64,000 bases of DNA from Pratylenchus scribneri (taxonomy: Eukaryota > Nematoda > Chromadorea > Rhabditida > Pratylenchidae), in the NCBI GenBank assembly GCA_030063045.1, contig JAQSEB010000023.1, forward strand, positions 5,456,001-5,520,000, written 5' to 3'. The translations under genes and the position numbers were made by a program. Below the pieces are notes generated by a model. It did no database searches, was not told the DNA's origin, and was given only the letters and a program-made list of their open reading frames with translations. Of this stretch, positions 20,198 through 30,193 are shown in pieces (position 1 is the stretch's first letter; each line of letters starts with the position of its first letter).

Positions 20198-21010
20198 ATG
20201 CCCTGCAATTTATTAGATATACCAAACTTTTCATTAGAAATATTAGCCGAAATTTATATATTTTTAGACATTGTAACAAAAATGAAATTAACAAGTTCCG
20301 CTAGATTCCTAAAGAATTTTGTGGAAGATTTCGATCCCCAATTAAGCGACCGATTCGAATTTTTCCAATTTAGGGCCCTAACTGCACTCAATAACATTTT
20401 CTATAACGATAGAATGAGTTACTACCTAAACCCCCACAACAATTTTCTAGATACAGTAAAAACCATTCAAATATTGGGGAAGAATGCATTAATTCTACAA
20501 AGGCCATTAATAGGGTGCGAAAAATTATACTTTAGGGATCAAGAAGGAGTAAGGGTCCTAACAATAAATATGCGATTCAGTAAAGCCAAAATGTTTTTGG
20601 AGTCGATGTTACCATCTAAAATTAAAATGTGCAGGAGGGGGGAACCAGACTTAAGAGGATTTCGGGAATGGCTAATTATTCTAAGAGATAAAACGAAGGA
20701 ATTTTTAACTGAATGGGATGAAGTAAACAATATGAGAAGGACCCCTATAATCTCACTATATAACTTTAAGAATAAAAAATGGGGTTTTTATACGGATTGG
20801 GAGTTGGCGGAAAAGAAGATTGTACAAGGGATTCACATGAATATCGACCTAGTACCCTATGGCCCTACGATCTGTAGAGAAGCCCTAAATATACCCTATT
20901 ACTGGGATGTGTTCGGATTTAAGCCCCTACTCTGGAGGGATATTGCAGGCCCATTTTTTGAGGAAGAACACGTTGAGGCTGATGGATCGGAGGACAGCTC
21001 TGACTCTTAA
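20198..21010 (+). CDS. Accessory ORF 3, F-box-like protein (270 aa)
   Basis: The clearest F-box of the three: residues about 9-45 read FSLEILAEIYIFLDIVTKMK followed by LTSSARFLKNFV, close to the canonical LPxEILxxIxxFLDxxxLxxLxxxSxxFxxLI pattern. The middle helix RGFREWLIILRDKTKEFLTE and the C-terminal LYNFKNKKWGFYTDWELAEK motif match the other two ORFs. The C-terminal tail is acidic (FEEEHVEADGSEDSSDS). Predicted soluble, no signal peptide or membrane segment. Placed last before the 3' untranslated part of the retroelement. Confidence 0.72.
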   Translation: MPCNLLDIPNFSLEILAEIYIFLDIVTKMKLTSSARFLKNFVEDFDPQLSDRFEFFQFRALTALNNIFYNDRMSYYLNPHNNFLDTVKTIQILGKNALILQRPLIGCEKLYFRDQEGVRVLTINMRFSKAKMFLESMLPSKIKMCRRGEPDLRGFREWLIILRDKTKEFLTEWDEVNNMRRTPIISLYNFKNKKWGFYTDWELAEKKIVQGIHMNIDLVPYGPTICREALNIPYYWDVFGFKPLLWRDIAGPFFEEEHVEADGSEDSSDS

Positions 21011-22263
21011 GTCGCTTTTGTCTAGTCTTTTTCTTTTCTTACCCCATAATTAATAACCACATTAGAAACATAATGCTCAAATTGTTAAATATTCCCAGTT
21101 GACTTTAATATTTTGTATTTATTTTGTAAACCTGTTAATGGCTTGCTGTTTTGTGCCACCACAACCGCCATCGCCCATAGCCTTTGATCATTATATAAAA
21201 AGAAAAAAAAAGAAAAAACTTATTCTTTATGAAATTGGAAACCTAGTATTTGCCAAATATTTTGTGCCAATAGCCATTGAAGCGATTTGTCCCGGTTGCC
21301 CTGAGCTTAATAGTTGTGAATAATTAGAATTTTTATTTTAATTGTTAAACCAAGGTGGAAGCATTTGCTTCGGCGCCATCCGCCATGGCCAATTCCGCTT
21401 GATTATGAACGTTTTGTGGGCTGCCATCGCCATTCGCTAATAGTTAGCTTAAAAAAATAAAAAGTAAAATATTGTGTTGATTAGTAAATGTTTTGAAAGT
21501 AAAGTAAACACGTAGTAGACAATAAAAAGTAAATCCCTATATTAAATTTTATGATTTAAAGGACATTTTAGTAACAGAAAATGTAATATAGAGATTTGCT
21601 GTATACTTCCTTAATAAGCCAATTTTTTCATTTATTGTCATTTTAAAATTATTTGTAATGAAATTGGCTTATTCAGAATTAGTTTGGAATTGTTTTCGGA
21701 AAACTTTTGGAATCAAAAAACAATTTTCTTATTATTCAATTGTAATTTTATTTGGGAAAACATTTGGGGAATGATGCACAAATTGGAAGAAGAAGAAGCA
21801 CGCGGAATGAACCAGAAATGGCACAAATATCGGAATGATTGGAAGTGAAGATTGGAATGAAGATTGGAAGATGGGAATGGAGGAAAAGGACAAGAATGAA
21901 GTCGACCTAACCATTAACCACACAGTCGAGGATTTGCCCAACCCTCCCTGCAGCAGCAATTCAAAGTGGACGCCAACCCATCATCATCATCAACAGCAGC
22001 AAAAATTCCCATGGCCTACTTTTCCTCTTGATGGCTGAGCATGTGAAGAAGGAAAAAGGGAAAAGGAAAAGAAGAGAAAATTGGCGAGAAATGAAGAGAA
22101 GAGAAGTCAGAGTTGCTCGGCGTCGTAAATCTTTCTGCTCTTTGTGTGCTTGATTGCCTGCGGCCGATTGGAATGTGCGATTGTGAGAAAAGAAAGGAAG
22201 AGAGAAGAGATGATTGAAGACAGCTTGACAATGGCGGCCATTGCCCACCTCGGTGGGGGTCTG
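21011..22263 (+). other. 3' non-coding part of the retroelement
   Basis: No convincing gene. A short ORF (about 21138-21323, starting MACCFVPPQPPSPIA) has Cys and a Lys run but is too small to judge. 21780-22250 is purine-rich with repeated GATTGGAATG/GAAGATTGG words. It runs up to the MULE terminal repeat at 22264. Confidence 0.5.
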
Positions 22264-24716
22264 TTCAGCGTCGCCAGTTCAGCGTCGCCGTTTCAGCGCC
22301 GCCGTTTCAGCGTCAGCCGTTTCAGCGTCCGCCGTTTCAGCGTCCGCCGTTTCAGCGTCGCCGTTTCAGCGTCCAGCCAAAAAGGGGACGTTTCAGCGTC
22401 ACCATTAAAAAATTATTTACCAAGCTTTTAAAAGTATTTTCAAGCATCCTTTACTAAAATAAATGTTAGACTATAAAAATGCAATAAATTTTTAATAATA
22501 TTTATCCAAAATAAAGAGAAATCAAATAACAAAATTGCGACTGGGGGAAATAAAGATGGTGAAAGTAACTTCAAATAATCAAAAATTATAATAATGGAAT
22601 GGAAGATGGATTAACAAAATGTATATTTTTGGTTGAATGAGGACTATGGATCCATTTTATAATTGCTAGAAATGCCGGTCAGAAATTCAATAATATAATG
22701 GTGGAGCCCAATTTGATAATTATGGTCGGCCATCTGATTGGCATTGTTGGGTGGATTGAAACGTTGAACGAGCGTAAGAATTGCGCGGTCGGTTTTGATC
22801 AAATTTTTGTCTTTCTCTCGATGTGGTTCTCCCCGAATACAGAGGGCCATGTCAGCATCCCGCGACTTTTGTTCACGTTTCAATGTATCGATGAAACTAA
22901 AAAATTTTAATTGAAAAAATTTTAAAAAGAAACTACTTCCAAATTGTTGGGTGATGACATGCGAAAGCGCCCTGCAAACGACGGTGACTCGCTTCGGCAA
23001 AATTGTTCGTTCGTGCATCTCCGTTCAATGTACGCTGATGAACATTCCACAATTCCGGCGGAAACTGCGGCAAAGTGCGTGTTCCATCGACCCTAGGTCG
23101 GCCAGTATAATAGGTGATGAACCTATGTCATTAAGATTTTTTTTATTAAAATATAATTAAAATTTACCAATTCATCAGTGGAGCCATTTCGGGAGGAAGG
23201 TGCAGATCCAGCGCATTGATTGCATTTGTGATTTGGTCCAGAGGCAAAAAAGCCATTGATGTTATTAGGCGGCATTGGATTGCAAAATTTGCATCAAGAC
23301 GATAACGCTAAAAAATTTTTAGAAATTTATTCATTAATATTGAATCTAAAATAAACCTGGGTTAAATGTTCCTGTGCTATTTGCTTTTTCATGTTTTGCA
23401 CCAGGTGAAACAAACAGCCACGCAGATCGGCTTCGGGGAATTCAGTGCGGATGGCATTGATGGCTCCTTGCTCATAGTCAACGGAAACTGATTCGGGTGA
23501 AAAGGCCGGCCATTGTTGTTTCACGAGGCGCCAAAATCGTTCATATGTTGATTGGGTTTTGGTGGAAAGAAGCCCATAAAGCACTGGAAAAACCCAATCG
23601 TTCTTTCTGCAAATGTAAATATTTTTTGAATATTATTATTTTATTTACCTTGCAAGAACAACATAAATTTGATAGAACAAATTTGGGGCCAGCGAAAAAG
23701 TTCCATCCACAAAAACTTCCTTCATATTGCCGGACCAATTCGCATAAGAAGAGCGGCCAAAAATCAGAATCCTATAGATTAAATTAAATATCTTTAATTT
23801 CTTTTCATTTTACCTGTGATTTCTGTCATTTTCATTGTAGATTCCTGAATCAGCGAGTAAAAACTGCTCCTGCAGTTCTTCTGTTCTTTGGTACATTTGA
23901 AAACGCTCGGGAATCACCAATTCTTCGAGACTGTTTGGCAAAGCAGGTGGCGGTTCAATTTCACGTCGGGCTCTCTTGACGACCTATTAAAAAATAAAAT
24001 GATTACTATTTCTATTGTTTCCCAACCTTTTTCATTGAATCCTTGTTATTCAATTGGGCAAGCACCGGTGTTGGTATATTCTGCAGAACATTTGTTCTGA
24101 GCATGGCCGGAGCTTCATTGGTATCGATTGCCCTTCTTTTTAGTGCCGTCATGACCTGTTTTTTGCCAACATTTTCTGCTCCAGAGCCTGTGCAGGTATG
24201 CGCTCCGACTTCTTTGAGAACATTGCCTTGAAAATCCGCGTGGAGACGAGCATGACAATTGACGTTTTTGGTTCCAAAATACTCGCATCTCCAAAATTTT
24301 TTGGTTTCATCTTTGCTAAGTTGATCGAAGACATATAAAAATCCATTATGATTCAATTTAGCCTTGTTTCTTTTTGTTTCAATATCCATTTTCTCTAAAT
24401 ATAAAAAATTAGAATAAATAATTTTAAAGCATAAGAATAAAGTGATAAATGGAAAAAATGTGAAATTGGGGCGAAAAAATTAATATTAATGTGAATGGGA
24501 ATACTTCTGCATGATTGAAAAAAGAATAAAAATCAATAATACATAATCTTATATGCTTAATTACGATAAAAATATAGGTGACGCTGAAACGTCCCCTTTT
24601 TGGCTGGACGCTGAAACGGCGACGCTGAAACGGCGGACGCTGAAACGGCGGACGCTGAAACGGCTGACGCTGAAACGGCGGCGCTGAAACGGCGACGCTG
24701 AACTGGCGACGCTGAA
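22264..24716. mobile_element. MULE (Mutator-like) transposon with tandem-repeat TIRs
   Basis: Each end is built from 14-15 bp tandem units of GCCGTTTCAGCGTC: left 22264-22400, right about 24583-24716. The arms are near-perfect inverted copies out to TTCAGCGTCGCCAGTTCAGC. The enclosed minus-strand gene is a FLYWCH/MULE transposase. A clean 9-bp duplication was not found (left flank GGGGGTCTG, right flank ACGTCTTCC), so ends may have been trimmed. It sits in the retroelement 110 bp before the 3' LTR. Confidence 0.85.
22644..24389 (-). CDS. FLYWCH zinc-finger MULE transposase
   Basis: Seven minus-strand exons: 24389-24027, 23983-23814, 23771-23649, 23606-23357, 23307-23168, 23122-22937, 22896-22644. 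The first exon is a FLYWCH finger (FLYVFDQLSK, FWRCEYFGTKNVNCHARLH, GAHTCTG). The catalytic core follows: EVFVDGTFSLAPN with the first Asp, ESVSVDYEQGAINAI with the second, a CLFHLVQNMKKQI helix with the MULE Cys/His signature, then NNFAEASHRRLQ with the likely Glu. All seven exons join in frame on reading and end at TAG 22644-22646, so the transposase may be functional. FLYWCH-MULE fusions are known in animals. Confidence 0.85.
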
Positions 24717-24826
24717 ACGTCTTCCCGCGTGCCCACCTTTGGACTTGTCTGGGAGAGGAGATTGTGATGAGGAGAATGTTGGATCATTGAAGAGGCCGGG
24801 TCGGCTCTTGTCTGGGGAGAGGAGAT
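24717..24826 (+). promoter_or_regulatory. Polypurine tract region before 3' LTR
   Basis: GGGGAGAGGAGA abuts the 3' LTR (about 24814-24825) and is the likely polypurine tract that primes plus-strand DNA. A near copy, GGGAGAGGAGATTGTGATGAG, lies about 70 bp upstream, with the start of the LTR sequence (TTGTGA) partly repeated. Confidence 0.6.
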
Positions 24827-25139
24827 TGTGACGATCAAAAGGATTGTGAATTCGAGGATTTGGAAAGAATTGGAAAAAACATGAAATATTTTAAATTATT
24901 GCATCATTTTTATTGAAGGGGCGGGACTCTCGAGCCAAGCCTCTTCTTTTTGGACTCTTTCAGTTAGTTAGGCTTGCATCCCCAACTGGCGAGGCTCGAG
25001 AGAACCGGCCCTGAATATTTCCCCATTTCTATTTCAATTGAATATTAAATAAATATTTTGGAATCAATTATTGTATATGATTTGGACATCAAGGGGGAAA
25101 GTCAGTTTATCACCTAGTCGGCCATTCGGTTCGGCTACA
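24827..25139 (+). repeat. 3' LTR
   Basis: 313 bp, matching the 5' LTR at every position on reading. It is followed by AAGC, the target duplication, and by the remainder of the HSP70-like exon. Confidence 0.92.
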
Positions 25140-25855
25140 AAGCCATAGAAGTATGCGGCTAAAAATATTAAAAATTTAAATTACCAAACATTTACAAACC
25201 AGCATTTGGCTCTTTGACAAAATGGACTTCCGAAAAACCGGCCATATTTGCTGCACGAATTGTCCCGACCAATTGTTCTTGACCAAATTTCAATGGCACG
25301 GCGATGACTGCTTTGTCGAATTTCTTCACGCCATTAGCCCATTCATCTGCGGTTTCGCGGATTTTTTTGAGTATTTTGGTGGCAATTTCGACTGGTGTTT
25401 GACGAATTGTACGGCCACAATGACGAATTTCGTAAGCTGCATATCCACCAGAATTCACAATCTTGAACTGCTTCATTTTGTCCTGGAATTCTTTGATTGA
25501 ATCCTCTGAAAAAGCCAAGCACATGATGCGCTTCGAATCTGCAATAAAAAATATTTAGCAGGCATTTTATGGTAAATTCAAACCGCAAATGGTATTTTCT
25601 GGATACTTGGCCTTTTGTTGTGCCGTGCTTTCCGACCAACACAACATCACTTCCTTGATCATAGTAAACACATGAATCAGTCAGAGTGCCATCCGCTGAA
25701 AATAATCAACTAATAAAATTTTTGCCATTAATAAACTTACATTCCTCCACATAAAGCACTACCATTACACCTCCGTTGTAAACTGCTGCTACTGTTTTTG
25801 TAGTGCCCAAATCAATACCAATCCATTCTGACATTTTTGACTGATGTTCCGACAT

Positions 25856-26041
25856 TGAATTTTTGTTAATTTTTGAATGTTTTTAGTAAAATTCTAAAAG
25901 GCAAATTTATAAATTTAATAAAGAAAGTTAGCGGAAGTATCAGATTGTAGAATGAATTAAAAACGAATAGAAAGACGAGTTTTATTATTTTAGAATTTAC
26001 ATGGATTTTAAGAAATTGGTTGGATGGGAATGGTGCTGCCT
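25856..26041. other. Upstream region of HSP70-like paralog B
   Basis: AT-rich 5' flank of the minus-strand gene. I see no clear heat-shock element array (nGAAnnTTCn) and no convincing TATA box. Confidence 0.4.
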
Positions 26042-26360
26042 CAGTTCAGCGAAAATAGATATTTATCGAAATATTACTGTTTATAGGGATATGGATTAAA
26101 CTAAAAATTAATGTTTTTGAATTCAGCATATTGGAAAACCCTAAAAAACATTTTCAAAACATACATTGTTTACATTTAAAACATCCATATTTTTGTTATT
26201 TGACCTTTATTTCAAACAAACCATGTTTTTGCTAGTTTAACTTTTTTAAACTGATTTTATGCGTTTTCCAATACGCTGAATCCAAAAACATCATTGGTTT
26301 TTTGGTTTAATCTTTATTATAAAAGAAATATTTCGATAAATGTCCATTTTCGCTGAACTG
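26042..26360. mobile_element. Inverted-repeat element
   Basis: CAGTTCAGCGAAAATAGATA (26042) faces its reverse complement ending CGCTGAACTG at 26360. Inner arms include TTTATCGAAATATT. The core has TTTTTGAATTCAGC-type repeats. It has no ORF. Confidence 0.65.
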
Positions 26361-26735
26361 CAGAGCTTATTTGCCCTTTCACTGAATTGAGCATTCACGT
26401 ATGGGATTGAAATTGAATCGAGAAAAAAATAACCGAACCGGCAAGGATCTCATAATAACGACGCCTACAAACTAATCAATAAATTTTCGTCTCCTCTTAA
26501 AGTAAAGTAGAAATAATAATTATTAGGAAATAATTCATCGTTCACCCACTTTTTTTCCATCCCATCGCTACAAAACATCTAAAGTCCAAAACGTACGAAA
26601 TATCTAAAACGATAGAGCTAAAAATCAAAAAATCCTATATATAATTTTAGATCTGTCTGTTTTGTCCCACGCTATTTCGCTTTTTCTCTAACACAAAGGG
26701 AGAATGGGGAAAGGAAGGAAAGGATTGCTCTGCTG

Positions 26736-27437
26736 AGGTGGTATGAAAAGAATCAGTGGAAAATTACACTTGTATTTACCCACACGTATATCGGATGGAA
26801 ACACCACGAATACAGGTGGTTCCCCTTTATGAAAAGAAAAACACGGATTTTGATGGCATTTCACCTGTGCTACAGTAATTCCGGTGGTGTTTACCACTCC
26901 CACTGAGAAAATCGGTGGCGTTTACCATACATTTAGACCTAATTTTCTTTAAAATTCTATAAAAATTCATAATGATTTTTTAAAATTTTAATTCTTTCAC
27001 AAATATATGTAAAAAACTCTGGGCTTTCTTGTGAACCCAACATTGTTTTTCAAAAATATTTTAAAAATATTAAACCTGAATAAAAAATTAAAATTTTTAT
27101 ATAGAAAGATAGAGGAGAGTCTTTTCTATAAGATACAATTTATTTCATAATTTCATCTTTTTTTACTGATTTTTAATGATTTTTTAAAAAAGCGTGGTAA
27201 AAATGTCACACTAGGAAGAGGCGGTGGACAATTTCGGTGTATTTTGCCACAAATTTCGGTGGCAAATCCCACGTGGGACTTTCTTTTCATAAGTGGGAAA
27301 TAGTAGTGGGATTTACCACCGAAAATTGGTGGGATATGCCACGGAAATCCGTGGATATTCTTTTCATACGGAAATGTGGGATTTACCACCGTAATCGGTG
27401 GCAACCAACACTCCCACGGATTCTTTTCATACCACCT
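26736..27437. mobile_element. Inverted-repeat element with GGTGGTATG ends
   Basis: AGGTGGTATGAAAAGAATC at 26736 and its complement ending at 27437, with the direct duplication CTGCTG (26730-26735 and 27438-27443). Internal sub-repeats of CCCTTTATGAAAAGAAA / TCTTTTCATA and GGTGGNNTTTACCAC occur on both sides. Non-coding. It is followed by a run of 18 or more G at about 27445. Confidence 0.7.
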
Positions 27438-27577
27438 CTGCTGGGGGGGGGGGGGGGGGGGTGGGGGAGAGAGAGAGATGTAGCTATGCTTAGTATTGAA
27501 ACAGAGAAAAAGAAATTAGGGAGAGTGTAGGTTGAACGAATGGTAGAGGGAGGGCTGGCATAAGGGCGGAAGGAATT

Positions 27578-28160
27578 ATGCCATGGCATTTTGTTTGTAA
27601 GGCCGGTAACATGGATTGATTTATAGCTCAAATTAAAGTAATCGAATGGTATGAGAATCATTGTTGTAAGTAAAGATTTTGGGGAGATATGCCAATTTAA
27701 CATATTGGGTACAAGAAGAAGGGGATGTTTGTGCCATGGCATATTTGTTTGTAAGGCCGGTAACATGGATTGATTTATAGCTTAAGTTAAAGCCCTTTTC
27801 AAGAGTAATCGAATGGTTAAAGATTTTGGGGAGATATGCCAATTTAACGTATTGGGTACAAGAAGAAGGGGATGTTTGTGCCATGGTATTTTGTTTGTAA
27901 GGCCGGTAACATGGATTGATTTATAGCTCAAATTAAAGTAATCGAATGGTATGAGAATCATTGTTGTAAGTAAAGATTTTGGGGAGATATGCCAATTTAA
28001 CATATTGGGTACAAGAAGAAGGGGATGTTTGTGCCATGGCATTTTTGTTTGTAAGGCCGGTAACATGGATTGATTTATAGCTTAAGTTAAAGCCCTTTTC
28101 AAGAGTAATCGAATGGTTAAAGATTTTGGGGAGATATGCCAATTTAACGTATTGGGTTTC
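27578..28160. repeat. Four tandem copies of a 150-bp unit
   Basis: Copies begin near 27578, 27731, 27880 and 28031 at GCCATGGCATTTTGTTTG-like sequence and contain AAGGCCGGTAACATGGATTG. Two variants alternate (one with CCCTTTTCAAGAG, one with GAGAATCATTGTTGTAAG), so the array is a two-copy duplication of a dimer of about 300 bp. Confidence 0.8.
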
Positions 28161-30193
28161 AAAAAAATTTTTTATAATGAATTGTGAAATGAAAAAAGAA
28201 GATGATTTAACGTATAAATATCATTTTATATGCAAGAAAATAAAGAAAAAAAAGATGATTTAGTTGAGTTTTTCAAAAAAAAAAATTCCTTAAAATTTCC
28301 CCCGAAATCCCCGAACTCACGGGGAGGGGAGCGGGGAATGGCTCCCAAATTTTCGGGGACGGGGAGGGGATGGGGGCCAACCCTAATTTAAACGATATTA
28401 ATATTATTATGGAAATAAAAATACAATAAAAAAATCACATCCCTTATTATGGCAAAAGAAAATTATAAAAAAGAATAAATAATTAGGTCAAAATGCTTAT
28501 CATTTTATTTTGCAAATCTTTCTCAAATATAATTTCTTGTTCAAAAATTCACTGCCAATTTAATTAAAAATTTCCAAAATTGAAGTTAATATTTTTTAAT
28601 TATTTATTTCTAATATTTGTCGTCATTGAACAATTTTACATTTATTGTTTTCATTTTTATTGAAATGTAAAATATGTAAATCCTAAAAATAAAAAAAAAG
28701 TATAAATCAAAATGGTACCTGAAAAAAGTATTTCTTATTTTAATTTGTTGAAAATTTTGGTTAATTTATAGTCTAAATTTTATGTTAAAATGTAGGAAAG
28801 GACGAAGAAAAATTGCTTTTTCCACAAAATGTACCATAAATTCATTATGCTACACCAGAATTCATATTTTTTTTTGATTACCTATTTGGTGCTTTCGAAT
28901 GCGCTAATTTATTATAATGGCTAATTTAAACAATTCAAATCCTTCACAATTTAATTCTCGAAGCCACGAAAGGGCGAAGAAGATAGCAACAGTCAGGGCG
29001 TTCTTCTGAGATAGTTATAATTATTATTGAGAAAAATGGCTGGCATTTACTATAATCAGAAAACTTTCTTATATAATTTGAAAAAATTGGTTACCAATTA
29101 TGAATATGCAAAGAAAATGAATTTTTTCTATAGGAAATGGCTAGAATGTTGCAAAAAAAATATTCAAATGAATTAATTACTTCAAAATAAATCAGAAAAT
29201 GTCAGCCAAAACCCAAAATCCCGCATCACATGTCCATTTGTTCCTCTCACCCCGATCCATACCGAATTGCCAAATGGCAAGGGGCTCAAAGTCACAGTCC
29301 CGAATCACCCACAACCGCATTTAAGAAGGAGAATTCGTGGCCAAGGTGACGATGAATAACGATCGAAGGAAAAGGACCAAAAGGAAAAATGGGAAAGGAC
29401 ACCTCCCCCAACTCCTTTCCCAGCTTTTGGGAAAACAAAAATTGATCGTCGATAGTTTCAACATTCACGCATAGAATTAAATATTTCTCATTGATTTTTC
29501 TTTAAAATAAAATTACTATAGTTAAAATTAATTTTTAACACCATTATTTCATGTAATTGGGAAAATAGAAAATTTTAAAAATTATAAAAAATTTAAGGAA
29601 AATATTTTTTACCGAGAAAATAATTTTTGTAGACAAAACAGTTTTTTTTATTTCTAATAAATCATAAACCAGTTTTAGACACTACAAACCTTATGTCAAT
29701 GTGTAGATCTCATCGAGATTCGAGACGCATCGAATCGTATACAAAATTGTAGGTTTTGCCCTAAAAGTAAAGAGTTAAAATTAAAAATATGGTTTAAACT
29801 TTTTAATTTTAATTTTTGCCAAACCTGACTTTTTATATGACAATCGATGCGTCTCGATGAGATCTATTTGTAGGGTCTAAAAGCGGTTACTGATTTGTAA
29901 GAAGTTAAAAATTGTTTTGTTTGCAAAAAATAATAACCAAAATTTTAAACAACACTTTTTACATTAAACAGAATTTACATAATTATTTACCTTTTCTTAA
30001 TTTGATAAATTTGATAATGGAAATGGGCTCTCCCCCTATTTATGGGCACAATAGGCTCAATTTATTCTAAAATTAAAATTTATTGAGTTTAAAAATAATA
30101 ATAGCTCAGGGACGCGCGCGTATAACATTTAAAAATATGAGATATTTTCATTAAAAAAATTAATAATTACAATTGCTCCAATTAGATAATTTA
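28161..30193. other. Non-coding interval
   Basis: AT-rich, no gene seen. Notable points: a GGGGACGGGGAGGGG patch at about 28319-28380 and a foldback copy at 29638-29912 (described separately). 29215-29470 is relatively GC-rich without an ORF. Confidence 0.5.
29638..29912. mobile_element. Foldback MITE family, copy 1
   Basis: Left arm with CTAATAAATCATAAACC and GATCTCATCGAGATTCGAGA; right arm with ATCGATGCGTCTCGATGAGA and the inverted TAGGGTCTAAAAGC end. Related copies occur at 31190-31560, 34810-35170 and 36010-36270. All share a core resembling CTCATCGAGATGCGTCGATTG. Confidence 0.65.

Larger units (their letters stand above)
9468..25139 (+). mobile_element. LTR retroelement, env-bearing, RT-less, with accessory ORFs
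   Basis: Two 313-bp LTRs (9468-9780 and 24827-25139) that look identical on reading, each TG...CA, are flanked by AAGC (9464-9467 and 25140-25143). A primer-binding-site candidate follows the 5' LTR and a polypurine tract precedes the 3' LTR. Plus-strand contents in order: Gag, env-like glycoprotein, aspartic protease, integrase of the Ty3/Gypsy type (HHCC zinc finger, D-D-35-E), then three tandem F-box-like ORFs. No reverse transcriptase or RNase H motif is visible anywhere in the 15.7 kb. A minus-strand mini-gene lies in the leader. Later insertions are a 966-bp MITE in the integrase and a 2.45-kb MULE near the 3' end, leaving about 12.2 kb of element proper. Confidence 0.9.
7255..25855 (-). 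pseudogene. HSP70-like gene (paralog B) split by an LTR retroelement
   Basis: Minus-strand exons: 25855-25741, 25695-25584, 25538-25200, 25158-25140, then the LTR element, then 9467-9132, 8763-8455, 8026-7859, 7805-7617, 7575-7438, 7386-7255. The N-terminus has the HSP70 signature IGIDLGTTKTVAAVY. EPNAAAYFYGF, LVLDFGG, the DVSILKVE strand, QMTGGSSCTPI and YEGERKLALENN follow in the canonical order. The ATPase lobe II carries an extra Cys-rich insert (9215-9262). There is no EEVD tail. The retroelement inserted into the exon between the adenosine-pocket region and LVLDFGG with a 4-bp AAGC duplication, so this allele should not make a full protein. Three one-base frame breaks (near 25632, 9414 and 8642) may be errors or early decay. 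The intron after 7438 begins GC. Confidence 0.75.

Noticed and set aside
9468..25139. The 313-bp direct repeats as an assembly overlap or segmental duplication
   Set aside because: TG...CA ends, a 4-bp target duplication, adjacent primer site and polypurine tract, and gag/integrase inside all point to LTRs.
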